Of a stretch of 64,000 bases of DNA, positions 52,676 through 60,834 are shown piece after piece. Each line of letters begins with the position of its first letter. Position 1 is the stretch's first letter. A program made the position numbers and the translations under genes. This DNA comes from a virus, in IMG/VR virus record IMGVR_UViG_3300042698_000029, positions 89,127-153,126 of that record. The stretch is one strand, 5' to 3'. Below the pieces are notes generated by a model. It did not search any database. It was not told the origin of the DNA and saw nothing but the letters and a program-made list of their open reading frames with translations.

Positions 52676-53179
52676 TCACCTCGTGGAGGTGTCCCTCAGG
52701 TTCTCCTGCGCCGCGATGCGGGACTTCGTTTGGCGAATCTCCGCCTCCTTCTCGCGCAGCTTGATGGCCAGTTGACCCCTCCGCTCCTCCAGCTGCACCA
52801 GCCGACGGCTCAAGCGCAGGATCTCTGCCTCCGCCTTCTGCTTCACCGTGCGCTCGACCTTACGGCCCTTGTTCTTGCCGGTGGCCGCGTTGCGCTCCTT
52901 CTCCAGCCACTCCGCGAATTCCTCGATCTTCGAGCGGAGTACCCATTCCCGGGCCCCGTACTTCACCACCGAGCGCGGGAACTCGCGACTGTAGTTGGAC
53001 CGCCGCGAGGACACCAGGGCCGGAGTGCACCCCAGGATCTTCGCCTGCTCCTCGCGGTCGGCTACCAGGTCCCAGCGGCCGGTCAGCTCGGAGTGGAGCC
53101 ACACAACGAGAGAGGGGTTCTTGATCACTTCCGGCACCTGGATGAAGTCGGGCGCCGGAGGGATGATCATGTCGGTCAT
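52676..53179 (-). CDS. HTH and coiled-coil protein (KfrA-like, 167 aa)
   Basis: ATG at 53179 follows AAGGAG and overlaps the previous stop (ATGA). Residues 30-90 look like an HTH (DREEQAKILGCTPALVSSRR); the C-terminal half is a long basic coiled coil (RKVERTVKQKAEAEILRLSR). This layout matches KfrA-type plasmid regulators that act in partition. It is coupled to the ParB-like gene. Confidence 0.6.
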   Translation of the reverse strand: MTDMIIPPAPDFIQVPEVIKNPSLVVWLHSELTGRWDLVADREEQAKILGCTPALVSSRRSNYSREFPRSVVKYGAREWVLRSKIEEFAEWLEKERNAATGKNKGRKVERTVKQKAEAEILRLSRRLVQLEERRGQLAIKLREKEAEIRQTKSRIAAQENLRDTSTR

Positions 53180-54234
53180 GCGGACATCTCCTTGTACCAC
53201 TGCTGAAGCTGAGCCGGGCGCCAGATTTCGCCGAGCCCCAGGTTGGTGGGCGCGAGCTTGTCCAGCTGCTTGTCGTCCAGGAAGTTGCGCAGCCCCGACC
53301 GGACGAGGTTGGCGTACATGACCTCGTCACGCTTGGAGATCTTCGTGGTGCCGTTGCGGTTGCGCTCGTTGCGCACCCTGTAGGCGTGGGTGCGTACCCG
53401 GTCGCGCGGATCGGACGGCTCCAGCACCATCGAGGTGTCCATGAGCGGGTTCAGGAACTCCTGCACCCTGGAGTAGTCCGCACCCGCGCGGTAGGCCGCC
53501 ACCATGTGGGAGAGCAGCGTCTTCGCCGGGATGCCCGTGCGGTTCTTGGCGACCATCACTTCCTGGTACCAGCCGCTTCCCAGCTCGGGGAACAGGGACT
53601 CCAGGAACAGCAGCCGGTCGATGTCGGCACGCTCATCCATCAGGTTGACCTTCTCGCGCCCTTCCAGCATGGGGGAGAGGTACTTCAGGGTGACGGCTTC
53701 GCGCTTGGCGTCCGGCAGACTCAGGAACTGGTGGCCCTGCCGCCCGAGGCCGGTGTCGATGTTGGAGAACGACGACCACGGCACGTTGCCGGTGACGGGA
53801 AGCGACGGCGCTTCAAACCTCAGCCCCTCCTTCGAGGCGATCATGTACGCCAGGAGGATCGCGCAGAAACGGTGCTGGCCGTCCAGGACGTACCCGTCCG
53901 GAGTGAAGTCGGCCCCCTTGGGGGTCAGCATGTCCCACTTCCCCGAGAGGATCTTCTCGCGCGCGAACTTGGTGATCTCGTTGATCGAGATGTCGCGGTT
54001 GATCCGGCTGTCGTCGCGGAAGTCGGACGGTGTCTGATTCTTGCGGAAGATGCGGTTGACGACAATGTCGTATGCGAGCTCCCGCGTGACCTTCATCCGA
54101 CCCAGCGGAACCGACGGCGTACCGTCGATAAACGCCGGAAGGTCGTTACCCGGGAGCTCGAACCGAGCTGCCCGAGGATCCGACGAGAAATCGATGTTCA
54201 GTAGCCGCTCCAGCGGCGAGCGTGTCTCAGCCAT
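53176..54234 (-). CDS. ParB/DGQHR-domain protein (352 aa)
   Basis: ATG at 54234 follows GGAAGGAAGG. The GYVLDGQHRFCAI block is the ParB/sulfiredoxin nucleotide-binding signature, in the DGQHR variant found in phage and plasmid ParB-like proteins; FSNIDTGLGRQGHQFLSL follows. No HTH of a classical ParB is clear, and no ParA ATPase gene is in the window. It may act in partition or as a CTP/NTP-dependent DNA-modifying protein. Confidence 0.72.
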   Translation of the reverse strand: MAETRSPLERLLNIDFSSDPRAARFELPGNDLPAFIDGTPSVPLGRMKVTRELAYDIVVNRIFRKNQTPSDFRDDSRINRDISINEITKFAREKILSGKWDMLTPKGADFTPDGYVLDGQHRFCAILLAYMIASKEGLRFEAPSLPVTGNVPWSSFSNIDTGLGRQGHQFLSLPDAKREAVTLKYLSPMLEGREKVNLMDERADIDRLLFLESLFPELGSGWYQEVMVAKNRTGIPAKTLLSHMVAAYRAGADYSRVQEFLNPLMDTSMVLEPSDPRDRVRTHAYRVRNERNRNGTTKISKRDEVMYANLVRSGLRNFLDDKQLDKLAPTNLGLGEIWRPAQLQQWYKEMSA

Positions 54235-54306
54235 GTGCCTTCCTTCCCCTTCGTTGGAAGACACTCTTCCTAAGCATCCCCCACGCTGTCAACAGATGGA
54301 GTCTAC

Positions 54307-54322
54307 GTGATAACTACGTCAC
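54307..54322. promoter_or_regulatory. GTGA-N8-TCAC dyad (variant)
   Basis: GTGATAACTACGTCAC has the same half-sites but an 8-bp spacer. It overlaps the stop of the 118-aa gene and lies upstream of the ParB-like gene. Confidence 0.35.
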
Positions 54323-54670
54323 ACCCCTGGTCGGGGGCGGTACCCGGTCCTCGGCGATGACGTCCCGGAACATCCAGTCCGGGTACTCTTCCCACGCCTC
54401 GGTCAGCCAACCAGTCTGACGACCCGCACGGTTCCACTCCGCCGCACTGAGTACACCGGTCCGGCCACTCCCCGCCGGGTCGTACCGCAGCACACTGACG
54501 CGGTGCTCGTAGTACCAGCACCGCAGCTGCTTCACCGACGCCCAGGCCTTTTCCTCAGTCTCGTCCCGCAGAGCGTTGGACCAGGTCCGGGACCTGCTGG
54601 TCGGATGAACGAAGTCCACCCAGTAGGTCAACCGAACCTGATCCAGCGCGGGAACTTCCAGCTCACTCAC
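54314..54670 (-). CDS. Hypothetical protein (118 aa)
   Basis: GTG at 54670 follows GGGGAAG. Aromatic-rich (KQLRCWYYEHRVSVLRYDPA, WLTEAWEEYPDWMFRDVIAE). No family recognised. The longer frame to 54913 lacks a ribosome site and overlaps the next gene. Confidence 0.58.
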   Translation of the reverse strand: MSELEVPALDQVRLTYWVDFVHPTSRSRTWSNALRDETEEKAWASVKQLRCWYYEHRVSVLRYDPAGSGRTGVLSAAEWNRAGRQTGWLTEAWEEYPDWMFRDVIAEDRVPPPTRGVT

Positions 54671-54692
54671 AGTCTTCCCCAGGCCCCGTGGT

Positions 54693-55046
54693 TCAGGAGG
54701 CCACGCCGCTGCGGCTTGCCCGGCGCGCGTTGAACCTCTCCCAGTACGTCTCCCACTGCGGAGGAATCCCTTCGCGGCAGCCGAAAACGACCAGCCAGCC
54801 CTCGTCCTCCGGCTTGTCCGGGTTCTTCCCAGGGACCCAGGAGGCGAAGAATTCGGCCGGGTCCCAGCCGCCGTCGATCCGCTCTCCCCGCTCGAACCTC
54901 TTGGCCGCGTCAACGGCCTTCTGCTGAGTGGGGAACCACGCGTCGGGGATGGTCTCCGTCAAGTTCTTCCTGAGAAACGCCTTGCGTTCCTCCACAGTGT
55001 TGGGGCCTTCCGAGACAGGAAGGGGCCAGAATCCCTTGATCCTCAC
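54693..55046 (-). CDS. Hypothetical protein (117 aa)
   Basis: GTG at 55046 follows GGAGG. Soluble Trp-rich protein (RIDGGWDPAEFFASWVPG). Operon with the 118-aa gene, 22 bp apart. No family recognised. Confidence 0.6.
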   Translation of the reverse strand: MRIKGFWPLPVSEGPNTVEERKAFLRKNLTETIPDAWFPTQQKAVDAAKRFERGERIDGGWDPAEFFASWVPGKNPDKPEDEGWLVVFGCREGIPPQWETYWERFNARRASRSGVAS

Positions 55047-55150
55047 GACAAGGACCTCCTCTTTGATCTACGTGGAAATCCCAGACTAACCTGGGAACAT
55101 CATGAGATCCAGCGGAAGTGACCCGGCGTGGCTGCCTGCTCTAACATGAC

Positions 55151-55184
55151 GAAGCAGCCCCCGGCGAGGACCGGGGGCTGCTTC
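55151..55184. terminator. Terminator
   Basis: The stem gaagcagcccccgg pairs with ccgggggctgcttc. Confidence 0.7.
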
Positions 55185-55202
55185 ACGTTCCGTCCCGTGG
55201 AA

Positions 55203-55475
55203 TCAGGACTCTTCGATCTGGTCGGCGTGCTTGACCAGGATTTCCTGCCCCGCGTGGACCAGCTCCTTGAGGTCCGCGTACGAGATGCGGATCTCAAGGG
55301 CCGCGTGGGCGCTCGGGGAGAACGACCCCTTCGAGCGGTAGTCCAGGCGGACCGACGCCGAGTCCTGCTCATCAGCCAGGGTCATCTCGACCGAAGCCGT
55401 CTCGTCCTCCTCCAGCCAGAGGCGGGACGACTTCCCCAGACGCTGAATCCAGCGGTGCGTGTTCTTCCAGGGCAT
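55203..55475 (-). CDS. Hypothetical protein (90 aa)
   Basis: ATG follows GGAGG and overlaps the stop of the 35-aa gene. Beta-rich acidic sequence (WLEEDETASVEMTLADEQDS, then AALEIRISYADLKELVHAG). No family recognised. Confidence 0.6.
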   Translation of the reverse strand: MPWKNTHRWIQRLGKSSRLWLEEDETASVEMTLADEQDSASVRLDYRSKGSFSPSAHAALEIRISYADLKELVHAGQEILVKHADQIEES

Positions 55476-55582
55476 CAGATCCTCCAGCTCCTGACGGGGT
55501 CGCCCTGGCCCTGGTTGTCGTGCGCGCTGCGCAGCTGGGTGTACGCCCGGCGTTCGGCCTCGTACAGCAGGTGGTCGCGCAT
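55475..55582 (-). CDS. Micro-protein (35 aa)
   Basis: ATG at 55582 follows GAGGAG and the stop overlaps the next start (TGATG). A basic helix (LLYEAERRAYTQLRSAHDNQ). Coupling supports translation. Confidence 0.52.
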   Translation of the reverse strand: MRDHLLYEAERRAYTQLRSAHDNQGQGDPVRSWRI

Positions 55583-55592
55583 GGTGTTCTCC

Positions 55593-55877
55593 TCAGGCCA
55601 GGTCGATGCGGTCGGTGTTGTTCGGGATGAGCACCGGATACGCCAGAGAGTTGAGCTTGACGATCCAGTGCTTCCCGTCCGGGGTGGCCGCCACCGTGTC
55701 GATCTCCCCGGTGACCTCCATCCGGTCCGGATGGCCGACGTGGATCTCCCAGTTCTCGTCCAGATCCAGGTCACCGAGTACGTCCGCCTGGACCCACTCA
55801 TCCGTAATGCGCGGGTCGCGCAGGACGTCGTCGGACTGAGTCAGATAGTTGTCCAGCTTGCTCATACCGTCAGTCAT
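55593..55877 (-). CDS. Hypothetical protein (94 aa)
   Basis: ATG at 55877 overlaps the stop of the TerD-like gene. Acidic beta-rich protein (NWEIHVGHPDRMEVTGEIDT). Linked by coupling to the TerD-like gene upstream. Confidence 0.6.
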   Translation of the reverse strand: MTDGMSKLDNYLTQSDDVLRDPRITDEWVQADVLGDLDLDENWEIHVGHPDRMEVTGEIDTVAATPDGKHWIVKLNSLAYPVLIPNNTDRIDLA

Positions 55878-56476
55878 GCGAGGCACTCCATCGTGTTCTT
55901 GAGGTCGGTGAGGTCGCCTGGTTCGGCGTACCCCCAGCGGGCATCTCGGAGGGCGGTCCAGCCGCCGTCCGTGCGGCGCTCCAGGTCCATCAGGATGGCG
56001 ACGTTCAGCCGGTCCAGGAGCAGCCCGGCCCCTGAGCAGAGCTGGATCTCCGACTGGATCAGGAGGTCCGAGCTTTCCGGACCGTACAGGTCGAGCTGCG
56101 CCTTGGGAATCTGGTCGAAGGACGTGCCGGGCTGATGGGCAACCACGGCTACCGTCAGCTTGGAGACCACGGTCGGCGCCAGGCTCAGGTCGACCAGGGC
56201 TGACTCGTCCCACAGAGACCGGCCGCCGCGCTTCTCGTCGTGAGCGATCCACAACCAGTCCGCCACGTCTCCACCCAGCCCGACGGGACCGAACAGCCCG
56301 GCGATCTGACCGTCCTCGCGGTAGGCGGTGAGGATCAGGTCCAGGTTCATTCCGCGCAGCTTCTTGATCTGGCCCGACAGACCGGCCCCGCCGTCCCTGC
56401 GCCAGCTCGCTGCCAGCCGGACGGTGCCGCTGGGGAGGGGCCATGAGGTACGGACGGGGCTCAGCTGAATTGCCAT
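55874..56476 (-). CDS. TerD-family protein 1 (200 aa)
   Basis: ATG at 56476 follows AAGGAG. The TerD fold is indicated by LRGMNLDLILTAYREDGQIA, VDLSLAPTVVSKLTVAVVAH and FDQIPKAQLDLYGPESSDLL. TerD-type proteins bind calcium and are encoded with vWA proteins in stress, tellurite and phage-resistance loci. Short relative to standard TerD, and some acidic ligands may be absent. Function in a phage is unknown. Confidence 0.68.
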   Translation of the reverse strand: MAIQLSPVRTSWPLPSGTVRLAASWRRDGGAGLSGQIKKLRGMNLDLILTAYREDGQIAGLFGPVGLGGDVADWLWIAHDEKRGGRSLWDESALVDLSLAPTVVSKLTVAVVAHQPGTSFDQIPKAQLDLYGPESSDLLIQSEIQLCSGAGLLLDRLNVAILMDLERRTDGGWTALRDARWGYAEPGDLTDLKNTMECLA

Positions 56477-56787
56477 CACATCTCCTTCTTGTGGTGTGCG
56501 AGGACCAGCTGGCAGACGTGGTCCCAGTTCGCCAGCGAGAACAGCAGGGAGCCGAGGTCGCTGCGGATCTTCCGCGCGGTCTCGACGTCGGCGTCCCGGT
56601 TGGAGATCCACAGGAGGTCATCGACCTGCACTCCGTACCCGATGTCGAAGAGCAGGAGGTTCACCCAGCTGTGGAGGGGGTTGACCGCTTCCAGACCGGT
56701 GGCGTTCTTCGCCAGGGCCAGGGCGGGGTCCCGCAGCGCGGGATCGTTGCACAGCCACTCGGCAATGCGGGCCTCGTAGTTGTCCAT
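56476..56787 (-). CDS. Hypothetical protein (103 aa)
   Basis: ATG at 56787 overlaps the previous stop (TGATG). Helical protein rich in Trp and Leu (NPLHSWVNLLLFDIGYG). It belongs to the TerD-containing operon. No family recognised. Confidence 0.6.
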   Translation of the reverse strand: MDNYEARIAEWLCNDPALRDPALALAKNATGLEAVNPLHSWVNLLLFDIGYGVQVDDLLWISNRDADVETARKIRSDLGSLLFSLANWDHVCQLVLAHHKKEM

Positions 56788-57125
56788 CACGCCACCACCG
56801 CGATCTGCTTGGCGACCTGGATCTGGGAGAGGAGGGCCAGGGCGGAGCGGTGAGCGGCCTTCGCCTCGTCCGTGTAGGACGAGAGGCACATGCGCGCGTA
56901 CCGCAGGAGCAGGTCCTTCACCTCGGGGCAGGCCCGGACGAACACGAAGGGCTCCCCGGTGGCGGAGGGAACGTTCACGCGGGCGTCCCACGCGTACCGC
57001 AGGGTCATCTCCACCATGTTCTGGTGGGCCATGTCGAGGTCGCCGTTCCAGGCTCCGGTGGTGCGGAACCAGAGGTCGAAGGCATTCGCGTTCCTTGCCG
57101 AGAGCCGTACTCCGTTGTCGCTCAT
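56787..57125 (-). CDS. Hypothetical protein (112 aa)
   Basis: ATG follows GGAAGGGGAGG. Aromatic-rich helical protein (ANAFDLWFRTTGAWNGDLD). First gene of the operon continuing through TerD protein 1; preceded by a CTTATC/GATAAA dyad. Confidence 0.62.
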   Translation of the reverse strand: MSDNGVRLSARNANAFDLWFRTTGAWNGDLDMAHQNMVEMTLRYAWDARVNVPSATGEPFVFVRACPEVKDLLLRYARMCLSSYTDEAKAAHRSALALLSQIQVAKQIAVVA

Positions 57126-57167
57126 GATGTCCTCCCCTTCCGAGGGATGTCGTGGTCGTCAGTCTCC

Positions 57168-57194
57168 CTTATCAATCTGTCCTGACACGATAAA
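57168..57194. promoter_or_regulatory. CTTATC-N15-GATAAA dyad
   Basis: On the minus strand TTTATC-N15-GATAAG lies directly after the terminator of the 107-aa gene and 43 bp before the ATG of the 112-aa gene. It contains AATCTGTCCTGACAC, close to the 15-mer at 6048-6062. Confidence 0.45.
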
Positions 57195-57231
57195 GCCTCC
57201 TCCTGGACCGGCGTGCAGTCCAGGAGGAGGC
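57195..57231. terminator. Terminator
   Basis: The stem gcctcctcctgga pairs with tccaggaggaggc. Confidence 0.7.
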
Positions 57232-57246
57232 GGTGTGACGTAGCTC

Positions 57247-57570
57247 TCAGCTGTACAGCTTCTTCAGGCGTTCGATCTCCGCTTCGACCTCGGCGAGGGT
57301 GACCTCTCGGTACTCCCATCCCCCGTCCGGTCGCTGCATGGTCAGCCGAGCCGTCCTTCCGGCTTGCAGGGTGTACCGGGCGGACCCCAGAAGGTCCTGC
57401 CGCAGAGTGTCCTCTCCCTGTTCCGCTTCCCAGCGAATGCCGTCGCCCCCTTCCTCGTCTGCTTCCAGGAAAAGCTCCTCGTAGCTGTGCTTGATATCGA
57501 CGCCGTACTTCCCGAGCACGGCCTTGATCTCCTGCCGTGCCTGGTAAAGCTCCATCAGACGCTGATCCAT
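57247..57570 (-). CDS. Hypothetical protein (107 aa)
   Basis: ATG follows GAGGAGAG. A helix (ELYQARQEIKAVLGKYGVDI) precedes a beta-rich middle and ends in a coiled-coil segment (LAEVEAEIERLKKLYS). No family recognised. Confidence 0.6.
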   Translation of the reverse strand: MDQRLMELYQARQEIKAVLGKYGVDIKHSYEELFLEADEEGGDGIRWEAEQGEDTLRQDLLGSARYTLQAGRTARLTMQRPDGGWEYREVTLAEVEAEIERLKKLYS

Positions 57571-57580
57571 GACCCTCTCC

Positions 57581-57772
57581 TCAGTGCCAGGTGCCGTCGT
57601 CCAGATCGAGGTAACTGCCGGACTTGTCGTCGGTCAGGACGATCCGAGGACCGTCGTGCTGGATCAGGGTGATCCGCATCCCCGTCTCGGCCAGCAGCTC
57701 CCACAACCGTCGCCGGGCCTCCGCCATCTTCTGCTGCTGCATCCCCTGCATGAACAGGTTGAGGTCGGTCAC
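57581..57772 (-). CDS. Hypothetical protein (63 aa)
   Basis: GTG at 57772 overlaps the previous stop (GTGA). Met/Gln-rich helix (NLFMQGMQQQKMAEARRRL) and a small beta domain (PRIVLTDDKSGSYLDLDDG). Coupled to the RelE-fold gene upstream, so it is an antitoxin candidate. Confidence 0.55.
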   Translation of the reverse strand: MTDLNLFMQGMQQQKMAEARRRLWELLAETGMRITLIQHDGPRIVLTDDKSGSYLDLDDGTWH

Positions 57773-58083
57773 GACGGCTCCCCACTCTCTTCCTCGATCA
57801 AGCGCAGGGCGAACCCGTGCACCTTCAGCTGCGACGGCCCCACCGTGAAGTACACGAGAGCCCCGTACTTCTTCCCTTCGAGTACGACCGGCTTCCGGAC
57901 CTGCGCCACCCGGGACACCCAGCCAGGCTCGTCTGACCGGCTCGCGGGAAGCGACACAGAACCCTTGAAGGGCTCCTTCTCCAGGACGTCGAGCTTGTCC
58001 TGGAAGACCTTCTGCACGTCCCTGTCCAGGTGGAACAGGTCGTCCATCACCTGGTGGGACACGTAACTCACGTACCTCGGCAT
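57769..58083 (-). CDS. RelE/ParE-fold protein (104 aa)
   Basis: ATG at 58083 follows AAGGAG. YVSHQVMDDLFHLDRDVQKV, KLDVLEKEPFKGSVSLP and the late VRKPVVLEGKKYGALVYFTV are of RelE/ParE type. The next gene (63 aa) overlaps its stop and may be its partner, in reverse of the common antitoxin-first order. Confidence 0.58.
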   Translation of the reverse strand: MPRYVSYVSHQVMDDLFHLDRDVQKVFQDKLDVLEKEPFKGSVSLPASRSDEPGWVSRVAQVRKPVVLEGKKYGALVYFTVGPSQLKVHGFALRLIEEESGEPS

Positions 58084-58096
58084 CGCTCTCCTTCGG

Positions 58097-58975
58097 TTAC
58101 TTCTGAAGTTTGGACACCAGCTTGGACGGGTCCAGGATCGGCGCCCCACCCGGACCGGAAATGTACGGGTCGATCCACGTACGCCTCGTACGGACCTTCC
58201 CAGGCCCGTACGGGACGTTGCGCCAATGCCCCCGGGTGATCCACCGGTGCGACCGCTGGACACCCTCCCCGGACCCGTACGACGGATTCGTGGCCGTTCG
58301 TCGCAGCGTCACGTACCGGGTGTCCATCAGCAGCTTGGCGTCCAGCCGGGCCAGCCTCTTCATGCCGTGACGCGACGGCCGAACCATCTCCCGGGTGGCC
58401 AGCGTCTGCTCCATCAGCAGCCACAGCGACAAGGCCATCGTCGGCAGGAACACCGAGATCGTCTGGTCCATCTCATCCACCGGCATGGTACGCAGGTAGA
58501 TGTTGATGGCGGTCAGCTCCTCCCCGAGGGGAACCGGCTGCTCCATGTCCGGCAGCAGTACCGACCGGGTCAGGGCCAGCCCTTCCTTGAAAGCCCTCAC
58601 ACGCTCGGGGTTGTCCTCGTGGAAGGACTGGATCCTGTCCAGACCCATCTGCCGGGGGACCAACCCGTGAAGGTTGACCTTTCCCCCGATGACCGACCAG
58701 GAGAACCCGGCCAGCCCGTGGACCGTCCCCTCCCATACCAGAATCCCGTGCGGAGAAGGGATGTCCTCGGCGTGCATCGTCATCGGCAGCAGGGACTCCG
58801 CCGCCGCCTCGGCCGTCTGCCGCATGTCCTGGGCAACCCAGAACAGGTCTGCCGCCTGGACCGAGGTGATCCACCTGTCCAGGCTGACCCCAGGATCACC
58901 CTTGTACCAGCGCGCGTCCTCAATCATGTCCGCCCGCAGTTCGGGAACGTCCCTCGCAGTGACGTTGTGGGACAC
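58097..58975 (-). CDS. Conserved phage/actinobacterial protein with RGHWR-GPG motif (292 aa)
   Basis: The C-terminal block HRWITRGHWRNVPYGPGKVR with DPYISGPGGAPIL is a recurrent motif in actinobacterial phage proteins that I associate, tentatively, with AcrVA2-like domain proteins. The N-terminal 200 residues are helical with no recognisable catalytic site. It sits among small genes of unknown function. Treat the AcrVA2 link as a lead to test. Confidence 0.5.
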   Translation of the reverse strand: MSHNVTARDVPELRADMIEDARWYKGDPGVSLDRWITSVQAADLFWVAQDMRQTAEAAAESLLPMTMHAEDIPSPHGILVWEGTVHGLAGFSWSVIGGKVNLHGLVPRQMGLDRIQSFHEDNPERVRAFKEGLALTRSVLLPDMEQPVPLGEELTAINIYLRTMPVDEMDQTISVFLPTMALSLWLLMEQTLATREMVRPSRHGMKRLARLDAKLLMDTRYVTLRRTATNPSYGSGEGVQRSHRWITRGHWRNVPYGPGKVRTRRTWIDPYISGPGGAPILDPSKLVSKLQK

Positions 58976-58978
58976 GGC

Positions 58979-59335
58979 TCAGAACTCCAGCCGGTGACTG
59001 TCGCACACCGTGGCGGTGCCCACCGCGTAGCGGATGAGCAGCTGCTGGCCATTGAGGTCGATCTCGGGGCTGACCGGCACCCAGTCCCGGGTACCCGGCT
59101 TATTCATGATCAAGGAGGAGAAGGCGCCGGACATGTCCAGCGGGGCGTCCTCAGGGTAGCTCAGGTGGTCCACGATGACGTTGGCCGCCCAGCCCTTGAG
59201 GCCGTCCAGGGACAGGACCGCGAGGGACCCGTCCTGATTGGCGATGAAGACCGACTGGACTTCCTCCACGTCGCTGCGGTCCAGCCACAGCACCGGGTAG
59301 TTCTTGCCCTCTTCGTACGCACGGTTGAACTGCAT
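58979..59335 (-). CDS. Hypothetical protein (118 aa)
   Basis: ATG follows GGAGAAG and overlaps the previous stop region. Beta-rich (FIANQDGSLAVLSLDGLKGW). No family recognised. It follows the HU-like gene in the same operon. Confidence 0.6.
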   Translation of the reverse strand: MQFNRAYEEGKNYPVLWLDRSDVEEVQSVFIANQDGSLAVLSLDGLKGWAANVIVDHLSYPEDAPLDMSGAFSSLIMNKPGTRDWVPVSPEIDLNGQQLLIRYAVGTATVCDSHRLEF

Positions 59336-59817
59336 CAGATCTTCTCCTTCTTGATGTACCTGCGCTTGTGGACACCGGCCTTGGCGTAGTCGGTGATGGC
59401 CTCCCCCGAGTTCTTGGGAGCCTTGCCGATGAGCGGCCCGGTCTTGGGGAGAGACCGGCCGTTGAGGTACTGCTTGAACAGGGCGCCGGAGGAGAACTTG
59501 ACGTCCTTGCGTGCAGGGGCCCGCATGGTCTCGCCGGTCTGAGGATTGCGGGCCTTACGGGCCTTCCGCTCCTCGGGCGCGAACGCCCCGAACCCGGTGA
59601 TCAACACAGACTTGCCCTGGTGAACGGTCCGAGTGACAGCGTCCAGGAACTCCATGCAGATCTTCTCGACGTCGTCCTTCCCAGGCGCGTTCATACCCTC
59701 GGCCAGCCTCAGATTCAAGGCGACCATCGTGAACAGATCGTCTCGGCTGAGCCGCTCCTTCACTTCGATCGCCTTCAGCCGCTTCTGGTCAGTGTCGGAC
59801 AGCTCCGAAACCTTCAT
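59335..59817 (-). CDS. HU/IHF-like DNA-bending protein (160 aa)
   Basis: ATG at 59817 follows GGAGG. Residues 72-120 (VLITGFGAFAPEERKARKAR, then NPQTGETMRAPARKDVKF and GALFKQYLNG) match the HU/IHF beta-arm and C-terminal helix consensus, and residues 21-65 supply the dimerisation helices. A basic tail (HKRRYIKKEK) extends it beyond the usual 90 residues. It probably organises the element's DNA. Confidence 0.82.
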   Translation of the reverse strand: MKVSELSDTDQKRLKAIEVKERLSRDDLFTMVALNLRLAEGMNAPGKDDVEKICMEFLDAVTRTVHQGKSVLITGFGAFAPEERKARKARNPQTGETMRAPARKDVKFSSGALFKQYLNGRSLPKTGPLIGKAPKNSGEAITDYAKAGVHKRRYIKKEKI

Positions 59818-59847
59818 GTCTTCCTCCTTCAACTCAGGCAAACGAAA

Positions 59848-59880
59848 GGCCCGTAGGGGGAACTTATCCCCCTACGGGCC
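59848..59880. terminator. Terminator
   Basis: The stem ggcccgtaggggg pairs with ccccctacgggcc. Confidence 0.7.
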
Positions 59881-59911
59881 CCAGGATCCAGCGAGTTGAG
59901 TGTGCCGTCGC

Positions 59912-60127
59912 TCACAGTCGACGGTCCGCCTCCCGGTGGTCCGCCAAGCACAGCACGCAATCCGGATCACCGTTCGTACCGTGCCTGCCCGTGAGGTGCG
60001 CAACCGATCGTGCGTCGTCGCCCTTGATGCAGGCCGAACAGTGGATCGCCGTCATCCCGTCCGCGTGCTGGCCGTCTGCGTGCTCAGCCAGCAGCTCCTT
60101 GTCTTGGTCTCCCGGCGTGTAAGCCAT
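59912..60127 (-). CDS. Zinc-finger-like protein (71 aa)
   Basis: ATG follows AGAGGAG. CSAC and CVLC pairs with His residues between (AHLTGRHGTNGDPDCVLC) suggest one zinc site. Common layout for small phage and plasmid regulators. Alone between hairpins. Confidence 0.6.
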   Translation of the reverse strand: MAYTPGDQDKELLAEHADGQHADGMTAIHCSACIKGDDARSVAHLTGRHGTNGDPDCVLCLADHREADRRL

Positions 60128-60138
60128 TCCCTCTCCTC

Positions 60139-60753
60139 TTACGCTGCGAATGCCTTGGGGGAGACCTGACCGGGCTCCCAGGTGCTGTCAGGGTCCCGGA
60201 TCCCCTCCTCCCCACACCACTGGTTCACGAAGTCCGTGACCTCGTCGTCGGACATGTGGAAGCCGGGAACGTCCCCGTTCGACCTAGTGATCAGGTAGTC
60301 CAGGAACGCGAAGGACAAATCCTCGTTCTCGTTCCCTGCCAGGTCCTCTCCGTAGAACAGGACCTCCGCTTCCCTGTTGGTCAGGCCCAGAACCGACTGG
60401 GCGGCGTCCGGGACCGGGATGCGAAGGGAGCTGCACGGTATCCCGGGCGAAGGGACCGGCCGGACCTCGTTAGCCTGACGGCTGCCGTAATCCCATACGG
60501 CCTCGAACCGACCCGAGGCCACTGCCAGACGACCCGCCAGGTCGTAGTACACCCTGTCGTCCAGGCCCCAGCGGATGAACGCCGAGTGAGTGTGCTCGCC
60601 GGAGTTTCGGGCCCACTCGCGCAGCTCCAGGAGCTTCACCGGCAGGTCGTCGGGGTACCTCTGGGGGCTGTCGCGGGGGGTCTCCGCTTCCTCGTCCGTA
60701 CCGTATTCTTCTTCGTCGTAGTGAGTGTCGTACCGGTCCGTCAGGCGGTTCAT
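60139..60753 (-). CDS. Hypothetical acidic protein (204 aa)
   Basis: ATG at 60753 follows AGAGG. The Asp/Glu-rich N-terminus (HYDEEEYGTDEEAETPRDS) and overall acidic character resemble a DNA-mimic or adaptor protein; no family recognised. An operator-like palindrome and a terminator lie upstream. Confidence 0.6.
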   Translation of the reverse strand: MNRLTDRYDTHYDEEEYGTDEEAETPRDSPQRYPDDLPVKLLELREWARNSGEHTHSAFIRWGLDDRVYYDLAGRLAVASGRFEAVWDYGSRQANEVRPVPSPGIPCSSLRIPVPDAAQSVLGLTNREAEVLFYGEDLAGNENEDLSFAFLDYLITRSNGDVPGFHMSDDEVTDFVNQWCGEEGIRDPDSTWEPGQVSPKAFAA

Positions 60754-60781
60754 CCGTCTTATCCTCTCTGATCGAAACGAG

Positions 60782-60823
60782 AAGGGCCCCACAGAAGGAA
60801 TGTACCCTTCTGTGGGGCCCCTT
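60782..60823. terminator. Terminator after the TerD gene
   Basis: The stem aaggggccccacagaagg pairs with ccttctgtggggccctt, with the loop in between. Confidence 0.72.
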
Positions 60824-60834
60824 TACAGGAATCC

